NCBI GenBank assembly: GCA_963812915.1
Contig: CAWEXB010000011.1
Location: 62,001-126,000 of the forward strand
Source: JACVRW01 sp963812915
Lineage (GTDB): Bacteria > Actinomycetota > Thermoleophilia > Solirubrobacterales > Thermoleophilaceae
Direction of reading: 5' to 3'
DNA length: 64,000 nt
Shown here: positions 55,186 to 64,000 of the stretch, in pieces
Layout: each line of letters opens with the position of its first letter
Position numbering within the stretch: position 1 is the stretch's first letter
Program-made: the position numbers and the translations under genes
The notes under the pieces: model-generated
Told to the model about the DNA's origin: nothing
Databases searched by the model: none
What the model saw: the letters and a program-made list of their open reading frames with translations, nothing else

Positions 55186-55221
55186 GAAGGATTTGGGGGT
55201 CCAGAGACCCCCAAATCCTTC
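55186..55221. terminator. Perfect 15-bp hairpin after the monooxygenase gene
   Basis: GAAGGATTTGGGGGT and its exact inverse copy ACCCCCAAATCCTTC are separated by CCAGAG. It lies 23 bp after the monooxygenase stop and 48 bp before the GrpB gene. It is likely a terminator, although no T-run follows. The stem is longer and more A/T-rich than other hairpins here. Confidence 0.6.
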
Positions 55222-55268
55222 AGCCGTGCGGAGAAGGGTCGCGCGGCCCCATCTGCGACGCTGCGGCG

Positions 55269-55847
55269 ATGGAAGCTCGACGCCCGCGTGGCCCCTCCGT
55301 CCGCGAGGCGGCGGCTCGCGACCTTGCGCGCGCGGGCGGCCAGGACGCCCCGATCGAGATCGTCCAATACGACCCCGAGTGGCCGGCGCGCTTCGCATCC
55401 GAGCGCGAGCGGCTCCTGCCGCTGCTGGGGGCAGAGATCCATCACATCGGCTCGACGGCTGTGCCCGGCATGCCCGCCAAGCCGGTCATCGATCTCATGG
55501 CGCTCGTCCAGGAGCTCGATGCGCCGATCCCCGCGCTGCTCGAGCAGGGTGGCTACCGGTATCCGGAGGCGTTCAACGCCACGCTGAGCCACAGACGCTG
55601 GCTCTGCCGGCCGACGGCCGTGCATCGCACGCACCACCTGCACCTCGTCGACGAGCGGGCGGAGCTCGCCCGCCATCTGCGCTTCCGCGACCTGCTCCGC
55701 GCCAGCGCCACGCTCCGGCGCGAGTACGCCCGGCTAAAGCGCGAGCTCGCCGAGCGCATCGGTGACGATCGAGAGGCCTACTCGGAGGCCAAGTCAGCGT
55801 TCATCGACCGAGTCGAGGCGGACGCCCGACCCGAGCACTTGACTTAG
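55269..55847 (+). CDS. GrpB-family (UPF0157) nucleotidyltransferase
   Basis: The product is 192 residues from the ATG at 55269, with a 28-residue basic leader before the family core IEIVQYDPEWPARFASERERL. The key motif is HIGSTAVPGMPAKPVIDLMA, the GS-x-x-x-PG and DL pattern of GrpB nucleotidyltransferases, with HHLHLVDERAELARHLRF later. These proteins are predicted to move nucleotides onto small molecules or proteins, but most are uncharacterised. Confidence 0.8.
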   Translation: MEARRPRGPSVREAAARDLARAGGQDAPIEIVQYDPEWPARFASERERLLPLLGAEIHHIGSTAVPGMPAKPVIDLMALVQELDAPIPALLEQGGYRYPEAFNATLSHRRWLCRPTAVHRTHHLHLVDERAELARHLRFRDLLRASATLRREYARLKRELAERIGDDREAYSEAKSAFIDRVEADARPEHLT

Positions 55848-55902
55848 AGCGCGCGCTCGAAGCTCTACCTTCGGTGCAATACAACGAGATGGAGAGGAAC
55901 CT

Positions 55903-56868
55903 ATGAGGCAGCACAGCCTCGGCGCCCTGACCGTGTCCGCAATCGGGCTCGGATGCATGGGCATGTCCGAGTTCTACGGCCCGACCGACGACGAGCAGTC
56001 GATCGCCACGATCCGCCGCGCCCTCGACCTTGGCGTCAGCTTCCTCGACACCTCGGACCTGTACGGGTCCGGGCACAACGAGGAGCTGGTCGGGCGCGCG
56101 ATCGATGGCCGCCGCGACGAGGTCCAGCTGGCCACCAAGTTCGGAGTTCGCAGGGAAGGCGGCGTACGGCGCATCGACAACAGCCCCGAGTGGATCCACG
56201 CGGCCTGCGACGCGTCGCTACGGCGGCTCGGCGTCGAGCGCATCGACCTCTACTACATGCACCGCCGCAACCCCGACGTGCCGATCGAGGAGAGCGTCGG
56301 CGCCATGGCCGAGCTCGTGAAGGCGGGCAAGGTCGGTCACCTGGGCCTCAGCGAGGTCAGCGCCGAGACCCTGCGCGCGGCCTGCGCGGTGCACCCGATA
56401 GCGGCGCTCCAGAGCGAATGGTCGCTGTTCACGCGCGGGCTCGAGGTCGAGATAGTCCCCACCGCGCGCGAGCTCGGCGTGGGAATCGTGCCCTACAGCC
56501 CGCTCGGCCGCGGCGAGCTGACGGGTGCGCTCGAGATCGCTGCCGACGACGACTTCCGGGCCTCCGCACCGCGGTTCCAGCGCGAGAACAGGGAGCGCAA
56601 CCTCCAGCTGGTCGAGCGCGCACGCAAGATCGCAGACGAGGCCGGCTGCACCCCCGCGCAGCTCGCTCTCGCCTGGCTCCTCCACCAGGGTGACGACGTC
56701 GCGCCCATCCCCGGGACCAAGCGAATTCGCTACCTCGAGGAGAACGCGGCCGCGGCGGAGGTCCAGCTCAGCGGCGCGCAGCTGGCGACCCTGAACCAGA
56801 CGTTCGCGCCCGGCGTAGCCGCAGGGGAGCGCTACAGGCCGGAGGCGATGAGGACGATCGAGGTCTAG
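55903..56868 (+). CDS. Aldo/keto reductase (AKR13-like)
   Basis: The product is 321 residues from an ATG behind GGAGAGGA. The catalytic tetrad is visible: Asp and Tyr in FLDTSDLYGSGHNEEL, Lys in LATKFGVR and His in YYMHRRNPD. PYSPLGRGELTG and PIPGTKRIRYLEEN match the NADPH-binding part of the AKR13 (YakC-like) branch. The start SLGALTVSAIGLGCMGMS is typical. It is convergent with the glycoside hydrolase gene, six bases away. It is not closely similar to the aldo/keto reductase at 25 kb. Confidence 0.9.
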   Translation: MRQHSLGALTVSAIGLGCMGMSEFYGPTDDEQSIATIRRALDLGVSFLDTSDLYGSGHNEELVGRAIDGRRDEVQLATKFGVRREGGVRRIDNSPEWIHAACDASLRRLGVERIDLYYMHRRNPDVPIEESVGAMAELVKAGKVGHLGLSEVSAETLRAACAVHPIAALQSEWSLFTRGLEVEIVPTARELGVGIVPYSPLGRGELTGALEIAADDDFRASAPRFQRENRERNLQLVERARKIADEAGCTPAQLALAWLLHQGDDVAPIPGTKRIRYLEENAAAAEVQLSGAQLATLNQTFAPGVAAGERYRPEAMRTIEV

Positions 56869-56874
56869 CTTCAA

Positions 56875-58119
56875 CTACGCGAACGACGGGAAGCCCCGGA
56901 AGACGTCCCACACCGGCCGCGGCGTGCCATCCGCCTCGCACAACCCGGAGTTCGCGACCGGGTCCGCGTACATCAGGTAGTTGGAGAACATCTCGATGCC
57001 CTCGGCCGCGCTCATCCGGCTCCACGACGCCGCCACGAGCTCCGCCTGCCTCGAGAGGTCGCCGACCTCCCCCGAGCCGAGACGCGCCCCTCCCTCCGTA
57101 AGCCAGACACGCGGTTCGGCGGGTCCGCCCCTCCCCCGCCAGCGGCCGCGAAGCAGCTCGCGGACCAACTCCGCACGCGTGGGAGACGACACATCCCGCT
57201 CGATGTCCCAGTAGTTGTGGTGCGTCCAAACGAAGCTCGGAGTCGGCTCGAAGCCGAGATCGTCGAGCGCCGCGAGTGTCTCCGGCACCGCCGTCTCGAG
57301 GGCCGTGAAGAGCCGGTCGTTCGGCCGGGCGCGGTCGGAGAGCGCCGGCGCGGCGAGCGGGATGGGGTGTCCGCGCTCGGCGCTGAGCGCCCGGGCGGTG
57401 GCGATCATCTCCGCCACGTGGGCGCCCATCGTGAGCTCGCCGGGGCCGTACGGATCCGCGCTCGGGCTTGGGCCCTGCTGCGGCCACAGCTGACCGTTCG
57501 GCTCGTTCATGATCTCGAGCACGAGGCTGGGTCCGTAGCCCGCGTAGCGGTCCATCAGCCAGCCGAGCCAGCGCCCGTAGTGACCCGTGGTGCCGAGCTG
57601 TCCGATCGGGATTCGCCACTCCAAAGGCTTCAGCCGCTCCGGCGGCGTGGTCGGAGAGCCGCGATCCTCGCGCGCCCAGTCCGCCGGCTTGTCGGCCGTG
57701 TCGTTGGCCCAGCGGGGAAAGAACCAGGTCGTCAGGATCACGTTCAGTCCGACCGCACGAGCCAGGGCGATCTGCTCGTCCATCGCCTGGATGTAGCGAT
57801 AGCCGCAACCGGGCCCGCAGATGGCGGCGTCGTGGACCGGCCGGTCGAGCGCGGTCATCGGGACGAACGCGGGCGGGTACAGCTGTGCCTTGTCCCACCT
57901 GATCCAGATCCTCACCCAGCGCGTGCCGAGGGCGAGCAGCTTGTCCAGGTTGCCGTTCACGCGCAGATCCTCGACGTCGCCGCCGTGGTTGAGGGAGTCC
58001 ATGGCGACGCACTTGCGCAGACCCGCGGCCGCCTCCGCGCCGGACGGCCATCCGGCCGTCGCCGCCAGGAGCGTCGCCGCGGCCGAGCGCCGGACGAAGG
58101 CGCGTCTGGTCAGGCCCAC
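56875..58119 (-). CDS. Tat-exported glycoside hydrolase (cellulase-superfamily fold)
   Basis: The product is 414 residues from an ATG at 58119. The N-terminus TRRAFVRRSAAATLLAATAG is a twin-arginine signal ending near GAEAAA. The mature domain reads as a (beta/alpha)8 glycosidase: RWVRIWIRWD, LNVILTTWFFPRW, the acid/base in VLEIMNEPNGQLW, and the probable nucleophile in VWLTEGGARLG. This fits clan GH-A (GH5- or GH39-like), family not certain. It follows ilvA by 19 bases on the same strand and may share its transcript. Confidence 0.75.
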   Translation of the reverse strand: MGLTRRAFVRRSAAATLLAATAGWPSGAEAAAGLRKCVAMDSLNHGGDVEDLRVNGNLDKLLALGTRWVRIWIRWDKAQLYPPAFVPMTALDRPVHDAAICGPGCGYRYIQAMDEQIALARAVGLNVILTTWFFPRWANDTADKPADWAREDRGSPTTPPERLKPLEWRIPIGQLGTTGHYGRWLGWLMDRYAGYGPSLVLEIMNEPNGQLWPQQGPSPSADPYGPGELTMGAHVAEMIATARALSAERGHPIPLAAPALSDRARPNDRLFTALETAVPETLAALDDLGFEPTPSFVWTHHNYWDIERDVSSPTRAELVRELLRGRWRGRGGPAEPRVWLTEGGARLGSGEVGDLSRQAELVAASWSRMSAAEGIEMFSNYLMYADPVANSGLCEADGTPRPVWDVFRGFPSFA

Positions 58120-58138
58120 CTAGTGGTCGCTCCTCCAC

Positions 58139-59386
58139 CTACGCGTCGCGCTCCACGCGCACCGAGAAGCCCTCGGCGCGGGCGGCGCCCAGGATCTCCT
58201 GGTTGTTCTCCCGGCCGCGCGTCTGGAGCACGAGCTTGATGGCGGTCTCGCGCACGTGGATCTCGATGCCGTCCCGCAGGTGCTCCACGTCGACGACGTT
58301 TCCACCGTGCTCCGCCACGACGCGCAGCAGCCCGGCTAGGGCACCGGGTCGGTCGGGCACCACGGTCGATAGGACCATCCGCCGGCCGGCGGCGGTCTCG
58401 CCGAGCCGGATGCATTCCGAGAGGAGCGAGGCATCGACGTTGCCGCCCGAGAGCACCGCGCAGACCTCGCCGCTCGGCGGTGCCTTGACGCGGCCCTGCA
58501 TCAGCGCCGCCACCGCCACCGCCCCCGCACCCTCCACGACCAGCTTCGAGCGCTCGAGGAGCAGCACCATCGCCTGCGCCACCTCGTCGTCGGTCACGGT
58601 CACCACCTCCTCGACGTGGCGCTCGACCAACGGCAGGGTGAAGTCGCCGGGGCGCTTCACGGCGATGCCGTCGCAGATCGTGTTGGCCGAGCGGGCCCCG
58701 ATCGGGCGATGGGCGGCGAGGGAGTCGATGTAGGGGGCGCAGGCCGCGGCCTGCACGCCGACCACCCGGGCGTCCGGTAGCTTCGCGGCCACCGCCACAC
58801 CAATACCCGCGGCCAGGCCCCCGCCGCCAAGGGGGACCACGACAAGCCTGACGTCCGGCGCACGCTCCGCGATCTCGAGGCCGACCGTGCCCTGACCGGC
58901 CACCACCTCCGGCGCGTCGAAGGCGTGCACGACGGTCAGCCGCTCCTCGTCCGCCATGCGGGCCGCCTGGGCGTGGGCCTCGTCGAAGCCGCCGTCCACG
59001 AAGCGGACCTCGCCACCGTACTGACGCACGGCGGCGACCTTGGCGAGCGGAGCCTCGGCCGGCATCACGAGGACGGCGCGGGCGCCGGCGTCACGCGCGG
59101 CGCACGCGACGGCCTGGGCGTGGTTGCCCGCGCTCGCGGCCACTACCCCGGCGCGCAGCGCCTCCTCCGACAGTCGGCGGATCGAGTTGACCGCCCCGCG
59201 CAGCTTGAAGGAGCCCGTGATCTGGAGGTTCTCTGTCTTCAGCAGCATGCGCGCCCCCACACGCCGCCCGAGCTCGCCCGCTGGCAGCAGGGGCGTTTCG
59301 CGCACGTCAGCCGCGATCCGCCGAGCCGCCTCCTCGACTTCGCGCGCCGTGACCGCCTCGTACCGGTGCTCCGCTCTGAGTGCCAC
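58139..59386 (-). CDS. ilvA: Threonine ammonia-lyase with ACT domain
   Basis: The product is 415 residues from a GTG at 59386. The PLP lysine is in TGSFKLRGAVN (about residue 60), the ASAGNHAQAVA segment binds the substrate, and VVPLGGGGLAAGIG holds the phosphate. Residues about 335-415 form a C-terminal ACT domain (VVPDRPGALAGLLRVVAEHGG). The length and single ACT domain match the TIGR01127-type threonine ammonia-lyases, which make 2-oxobutanoate. It is divergent from the Crp-type regulator, with 18 bases between starts. Confidence 0.9.
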   Translation of the reverse strand: MALRAEHRYEAVTAREVEEAARRIAADVRETPLLPAGELGRRVGARMLLKTENLQITGSFKLRGAVNSIRRLSEEALRAGVVAASAGNHAQAVACAARDAGARAVLVMPAEAPLAKVAAVRQYGGEVRFVDGGFDEAHAQAARMADEERLTVVHAFDAPEVVAGQGTVGLEIAERAPDVRLVVVPLGGGGLAAGIGVAVAAKLPDARVVGVQAAACAPYIDSLAAHRPIGARSANTICDGIAVKRPGDFTLPLVERHVEEVVTVTDDEVAQAMVLLLERSKLVVEGAGAVAVAALMQGRVKAPPSGEVCAVLSGGNVDASLLSECIRLGETAAGRRMVLSTVVPDRPGALAGLLRVVAEHGGNVVDVEHLRDGIEIHVRETAIKLVLQTRGRENNQEILGAARAEGFSVRVERDA

Positions 59387-59404
59387 CCATGGGATTATGA
59401 GTGC

Positions 59405-60097
59405 ATGCCGAGCGGCGAGGATACGGCCCGCCTGCTGGCGGGCACCGAGGTGTTCGGCGATCTCGAGGAGACGGAGCTGATCGCGGTCGCCCAAGTGGCG
59501 GTGCCGCGCCGCTGGGACCGCGGCGAGATCATCTTCCGGGAGGGCGATACGGGGGAGACCTGCTACCTCGTTCGTTCGGGCGCCGTGATCCTCACCCGGG
59601 AGCATCAGGACGGCCGCATGGTCGCGCTGGCCGAGCTTCGAACCGGGGCGCTGTTCGGCGAGCTCGCGATGTTCCGCGGCGAGACCCGCTCGGCCACAGC
59701 GGAGGCAATCGAGGCCACGAGCGCCGTGGCTCTCCTCGCGGGCGACGTCCAGCGGCTGATCCGCCGGCACCCTGGCCTCGCGCTCAAGCTGCTTGCCACG
59801 CTGGCCGAGCGTGTGAGCCGAACCAACGAGCGGCTGCTCCAGCAGTCCTTCCAGACGGTCGCGGGACGCGTTGCCAGCGCGCTGCTCGCACAGACCGTCG
59901 CTCGCCAGGCCGAGGGCGCGCCGCAGGCCGACGTGCTGATCCGCGCGACACAGGCCGAGATCGCGCACCTGGCGGGCACCTCGCGCGAGAGCGCAAGCCG
60001 CTTCCTCGCCACGCTCGAGCGGGCGGGCGTGGTCACCCTTGGCAGGGGAAAGGTGACCGTCCATGAGCCCGGACGACTCCGCAACTACATCCACTGA
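59405..60097 (+). CDS. Crp/Fnr-family regulator
   Basis: The product is 230 residues from the ATG at 59405. A cyclic-nucleotide-binding fold fills about 1-120 (IIFREGDTGETCYLVRSGAV, LFGELAMFRGETRSATAEA), where GELA and RSATA match the phosphate-binding cassette of cAMP-binding members. The C-terminal winged helix has IAHLAGTSRESASRFLATL as its recognition part. It may bind cAMP. Its position in the 18-bp gap before ilvA suggests it could control that gene. It overlaps pcm by 35 bases. Confidence 0.85.
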   Translation: MPSGEDTARLLAGTEVFGDLEETELIAVAQVAVPRRWDRGEIIFREGDTGETCYLVRSGAVILTREHQDGRMVALAELRTGALFGELAMFRGETRSATAEAIEATSAVALLAGDVQRLIRRHPGLALKLLATLAERVSRTNERLLQQSFQTVAGRVASALLAQTVARQAEGAPQADVLIRATQAEIAHLAGTSRESASRFLATLERAGVVTLGRGKVTVHEPGRLRNYIH

Positions 60098-60704
60098 GCG
60101 GTCTCGGATGGTCGACCGCCAGCTCCGGCGGCGGGGAATCGAGGACGAGCGGGTGCTTGCGGCGATGGAGGAGGTGCCGCGGGAGCTGTTCCTGCCGGAG
60201 GACATGCGGCGGCGCGCCTACCGGGACGGCGCGCTGCGAATCGGCGAGGGCCAGACCATGTCGCAACCGTGGATCGTGGCCTGCATGGCCCAGCTCCTCG
60301 AGCTCGAGGGCCACGAGACCGTGCTCGAGGTCGGAACGGGCTCCGGGTACGCGGCCGCCGTGCTGTCCCGCATCTGTCGGCAGGTCGTGACGATCGAGCG
60401 CTTCGAGAGCCTGGCGTCCCGGGCACGCGAGGTGCTCGCGGAGCTCGGCTACGACAATGTCGAGGTGCGGGTGGGCGACGGAGCCAAGGGAGCGCCCGAC
60501 CGAGCGCCTTTCGGCGGCATTTCGGTCACCGCCACCGCCCTCGACGATCCACCCCAGGCGCTCCTCGATCAGCTCGCTCCCGGCGCCGCGCTCGTGTGCC
60601 CGGTCGACCGCGGCGGGCGAGAGCTGCTCATGCGCTTTCGCGACGGCGAGGAGGAGGCGATCGTCCCGGTGCGCTTCGTGCCGCTCGTCGCGGACGAGCC
60701 GTGA
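60063..60704 (+). CDS. pcm: Protein-L-isoaspartate O-methyltransferase
   Basis: The product is 213 residues from an ATG at 60063 behind AAAGGTGA; an ATG at 60108, starting MVDRQLRRRGI, is the alternative and matches many family starts. The SAM motif is VLEVGTGSGYAAAVLSRI, preceded by the GEGQTMSQPWIVACM substrate loop, and later ISVTATALDDPPQALLDQL. It methylates isoaspartate to begin repair of aged proteins. It is coupled to the Crp-type gene. Confidence 0.9.
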   Translation: MSPDDSATTSTERSRMVDRQLRRRGIEDERVLAAMEEVPRELFLPEDMRRRAYRDGALRIGEGQTMSQPWIVACMAQLLELEGHETVLEVGTGSGYAAAVLSRICRQVVTIERFESLASRAREVLAELGYDNVEVRVGDGAKGAPDRAPFGGISVTATALDDPPQALLDQLAPGAALVCPVDRGGRELLMRFRDGEEEAIVPVRFVPLVADEP

Positions 60705-60754
60705 TCTCGACCGCGGTATCCAAGCTGGCGCGGGGCCGCTAGTCTGCCCCGGTC

Positions 60755-61153
60755 GTGTTCGTCCTCAACTTCTACTCCCCGGTCTTCGTCGACCAGCTCA
60801 AGCGCGGTCGCAAGACCGCGACGATCCGCCTCGGGGACAAGAGCAAGAAGTACCGCAAGGGTGAGGTGGTGATGATCACGGTGGGCTTCCAGCACTCGCC
60901 CCGCGAGAGGATCTTCGAGGCCGTGATCGACAGCGTGGACGTGAAGCGCGTGGACGAGCTCTCGCGCCGCGACATCGAGCACGACAACCCCGAGTTTCGC
61001 CGCCTCGACGAAATGGTGCATTTCCTCGAACAGATCTACGGCCGCAAGATCGAGATGGAGGATCTGGTGACGGTCGTGCGCTTCTCCCAGATCGCCGAGC
61101 GCCCGTCGGAGATCAGCGAGCGCATGCGCCCGGACGCGCCCTCACAAAACTAG
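60755..61153 (+). CDS. ASCH-domain protein
   Basis: The product is 132 residues from a GTG at 60755. The core FVLNFYSPVFVDQLKRGRKT, with ATIRLGDKSKKYRKGEVV and VMITVGFQHSPRERIFEAVI, matches ASCH (PUA-like) domains, whose GRKTATIRLGDK-type loop binds nucleic acid or modified nucleosides. Later helices (FLEQIYGRKIEMED) complete the fold. It probably binds RNA or hydrolyses a modified base. It lies 50 bases after pcm and 103 bases before groES. Confidence 0.7.
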   Translation: MFVLNFYSPVFVDQLKRGRKTATIRLGDKSKKYRKGEVVMITVGFQHSPRERIFEAVIDSVDVKRVDELSRRDIEHDNPEFRRLDEMVHFLEQIYGRKIEMEDLVTVVRFSQIAERPSEISERMRPDAPSQN

Positions 61154-61172
61154 TGGCGATACCCCTGGGCGC

Positions 61173-61199
61173 TTGGCACTCTCCTTGCTAGAGTGCCAG
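61173..61199. promoter_or_regulatory. CIRCE operator 1 of groESL
   Basis: TTGGCACTC, nine bases, then GAGTGCCAG matches the CIRCE inverted repeat (TTAGCACTC-N9-GAGTGCTAA) with few changes. It is the binding site of the repressor HrcA, whose gene is not in the window. Confidence 0.9.
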
Positions 61200-61201
61200 C
61201 C

Positions 61202-61228
61202 GTGGCACTCTCCGTGCGAGAGTGCCAA
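61202..61228. promoter_or_regulatory. CIRCE operator 2 of groESL
   Basis: GTGGCACTC, nine bases, then GAGTGCCAA is a second CIRCE element only two bases after the first. It ends 28 bases before the groES start. The two together suggest tight HrcA repression. Confidence 0.9.
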
Positions 61229-61256
61229 GGGACTGTTACTCAACGGAGGTATGCCC

Positions 61257-61550
61257 ATGAATCTCAAGCCTCTAGGAGATCGCGTGATCGTTCAGGCGAT
61301 CGAGGAAGAGGAGACCACCGCGAGCGGCATCGTCCTCCCCGACACGGCCAAGGAGAAGCCCATCAAGGGCAAGGTCCTCGCGGTCGGTGAGGGGAAGTGG
61401 GACGAGGATGGCGAGAAGCGCATCCCGCTCGACGTCGCCGAGGGCGACGAAGTTCTGTACTCGAAGTACGGCGGCACCGAGGTCCAGGTCGAGGGAGAGG
61501 ATCTCCTCGTCCTGCGTGAGTCGGACGTGCTCGCCAAGGTCGCGGGCTAG
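61257..61550 (+). CDS. groES: Co-chaperonin GroES
   Basis: The product is 97 residues from the ATG at 61257, six bases after GGAGGT (the ATG at 61251 would be too close to the ribosome site). The GroES pattern is complete: MNLKPLGDRVIVQAIEEEE at the start, the mobile loop ETTASGIVLPDTAKEKP, then GDEVLYSKYGGTEV and EDLLVLRESDVLA. It caps GroEL. It is the first gene of the groES-groEL operon, 14 bp before groEL. Confidence 0.95.
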   Translation: MNLKPLGDRVIVQAIEEEETTASGIVLPDTAKEKPIKGKVLAVGEGKWDEDGEKRIPLDVAEGDEVLYSKYGGTEVQVEGEDLLVLRESDVLAKVAG

Positions 61551-61564
61551 GAGGAAGCACACAC

Positions 61565-63199
<1,635 letters not shown>

Positions 63200-63250
63200 C
63201 GAGACGGGCCTTCCGTCTCGAGTGTGAGGGCCCCGCTTAGGCGGGGCCCT
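63200..63250 (+). terminator. Two tandem hairpins ending the groESL operon
   Basis: The first stem is CGAGACGG/CCGTCTCG (63200-63220). The second is AGGGCCCCGC/GCGGGGCCCT (63227-63250), followed by TGTCGTT. The first begins one base after the groEL stop. Confidence 0.8.
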
Positions 63251-63442
63251 TGTCGTTGGTGGGGCGGCGGCAAGCCCAGGATTGGGCCCACCGGGCCCTC
63301 CTCCAGTCGTGAGTATCTGGCGCTCGGCGGGGTGTCTGTAGTGCGTAACCGCGCAGGGGCTGGGTAGGGGTTGGGGGCCGGCCGCCCGGCGCTCGACGCA
63401 CCCATGCGTCTTCGGCCTCGGAGAGGGGGCGGCGGGTCCTAT

Positions 63443-63611
63443 GGGTCGTTTCATCGGAAGCGCTTCCGGGCGCCACAGCGACGCCCTCCGGGGCGCCCGG
63501 GTCGGCACGCCGTGCTCCCACGCCTCCCAGCCGCCGGGCCCCTCGTGCCTCGCCGTCACCATCCGGGCCGTGCCTGTCCCCGCTCTGGGTCGCTTCATCG
63601 GAAGCGCTTCC
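63443..63611. repeat. 25-bp repeat pair containing the palindrome GGAAGCGCTTCC
   Basis: GGGTCG-T/C-TTCATCGGAAGCGCTTCC occurs at 63443-63467 and 63587-63611 with one mismatch. Downstream, ACCTCCC or its inverse occurs four times (63655, 63688, 63716, 63747), forming further inverted pairs. From 63251 to 63824 no gene is convincing; the stretch looks like non-coding repeat DNA. Confidence 0.55.
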
Positions 63612-63824
63612 CGTCCCACCGTTGCGGAGCGCGTCGCGGTCGGCGCGGCTTTGAAACCTCCCGGACTGGCTGCCTCGGCGCGAACTTGGGAGGTTGTCGC
63701 TGATGGAGAGGCAGTACCTCCCGAGTTGCGCGGCGGCGACCAGCATCGGGAGGTTCTGCTACGGAACCAGCCAGCGCCACGCCGACCGGCCGAGCCCCGA
63801 TCGAAGCGCCCGCGACGACGTGCG

Positions 63825-64000
63825 TTAAGCGCCTCCCAGCACCGCCGGCATCGCCAGCGGCCTCACTCCGAGGGACTCGGCGTCCGCCGTGCCGCGCGGC
63901 GTGGTCATCGGCTCCTCCATCAGCTCGGCCTCGTCCCAGGTGGCGAACACCTTCGGCCCGACGAGGCGGCCCAGCAGGCGGAGCGAGCGCCTCACGACCG
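63825..64000 (-). CDS. 3' end of an NAD-dependent epimerase/NDUFA9-like gene
   Basis: The frame is open from base 64000 to a TAA at 63825-63827. The visible 58 residues include VFATWDEAELMEEP and MTTPRGTADAESLGVRPL, ending PAVLGGA. This is the C-terminal pattern of NAD(P)-binding proteins related to the NDUFA9 complex I subunit. The Rossmann domain would lie beyond the window, so this rests on the tail alone. Confidence 0.6.
   Translation of the reverse strand, partial: VVRRSLRLLGRLVGPKVFATWDEAELMEEPMTTPRGTADAESLGVRPLAMPAVLGGA

Overview
The window is GC-rich bacterial DNA (roughly two-thirds G+C), with many GTG and TTG starts, ATGA or GTGA gene overlaps and several apparently leaderless promoters. 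An actinobacterium is the best fit, and within it the class Thermoleophilia (Solirubrobacterales-like) seems likeliest. The support is a fused PafB-PafC regulator, an aerobic CO dehydrogenase cluster, an actinobacterial-type c-di-AMP riboswitch, a large Lhr helicase and CIRCE-controlled groESL. This placement is inferred from gene content; no ribosomal RNA is present.

Bases 1-20,500 look like accessory, decaying DNA. At the left edge lie two overlapping genes for exported proteins: a duplicated six-bladed YWTD-type beta-propeller and a large Tat-signal protein of unknown function. Both are interrupted by frameshifts. A secreted beta-lactamase-fold protein that has lost its catalytic residues diverges from them. 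A 42-nt fragment of a tRNA-Thr gene at 6.9 kb looks like the distal attachment site of an integrated element. To its right are an IS256-type insertion with an intact 8-bp target duplication, an IS110 transposase remnant, a second IS256-type element with three frameshifts, and many small or broken genes. Intact genes here include a DMT-type transporter, a flippase-like membrane protein and a winged-helix regulator divergent from a zinc-ribbon protein.

Bases 18,700-27,800 hold a redox and efflux group: a quinone-oxidoreductase-like enzyme, a frameshifted short-chain dehydrogenase, an MFS exporter, a divergent LuxR-type ATPase regulator, an aldo/keto reductase and a two-GAF histidine kinase that has lost part of its PAS domain. 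Bases 28,000-31,100 carry tRNA-Phe, a DUF4396 membrane protein behind a CsoR-like palindrome, a ferritin-like protein, an EcsC protein and an OB-HD exoribonuclease-like protein.

Bases 31,100-36,200 are a compact coxM-coxS-coxL-xdhC-coxG operon. CoxL has the form I active-site loop AYRCSFR, so the operon is predicted to oxidise atmospheric carbon monoxide. It faces away from the DNA-damage regulator pafBC. Bases 38,400-44,000 form a tightly coupled run: a PPOX flavoprotein, rmlA, rmlD (frameshifted), rmlB, an ABC exporter pair and a family-5 uracil-DNA glycosylase. This suggests dTDP-sugar synthesis linked to export. Next comes a c-di-AMP riboswitch controlling a peptidoglycan-binding NlpC/P60-like protein.

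Bases 45,200-64,000 are mostly intact core genes: sulfatase, Lhr helicase, glycerophosphodiester phosphodiesterase, an alkyl-DHAP-synthase-like flavoprotein, a flavin monooxygenase, a GrpB nucleotidyltransferase, an aldo/keto reductase, a Tat-exported glycoside hydrolase, threonine ammonia-lyase, a Crp-type regulator, protein-L-isoaspartate methyltransferase, an ASCH protein and groES-groEL behind two CIRCE operators. A repeat-rich non-coding stretch and the 3' end of an NDUFA9-like gene close the window. About fifteen frameshifts fall in the first 20 kb, against one clear case in the remaining 44 kb.
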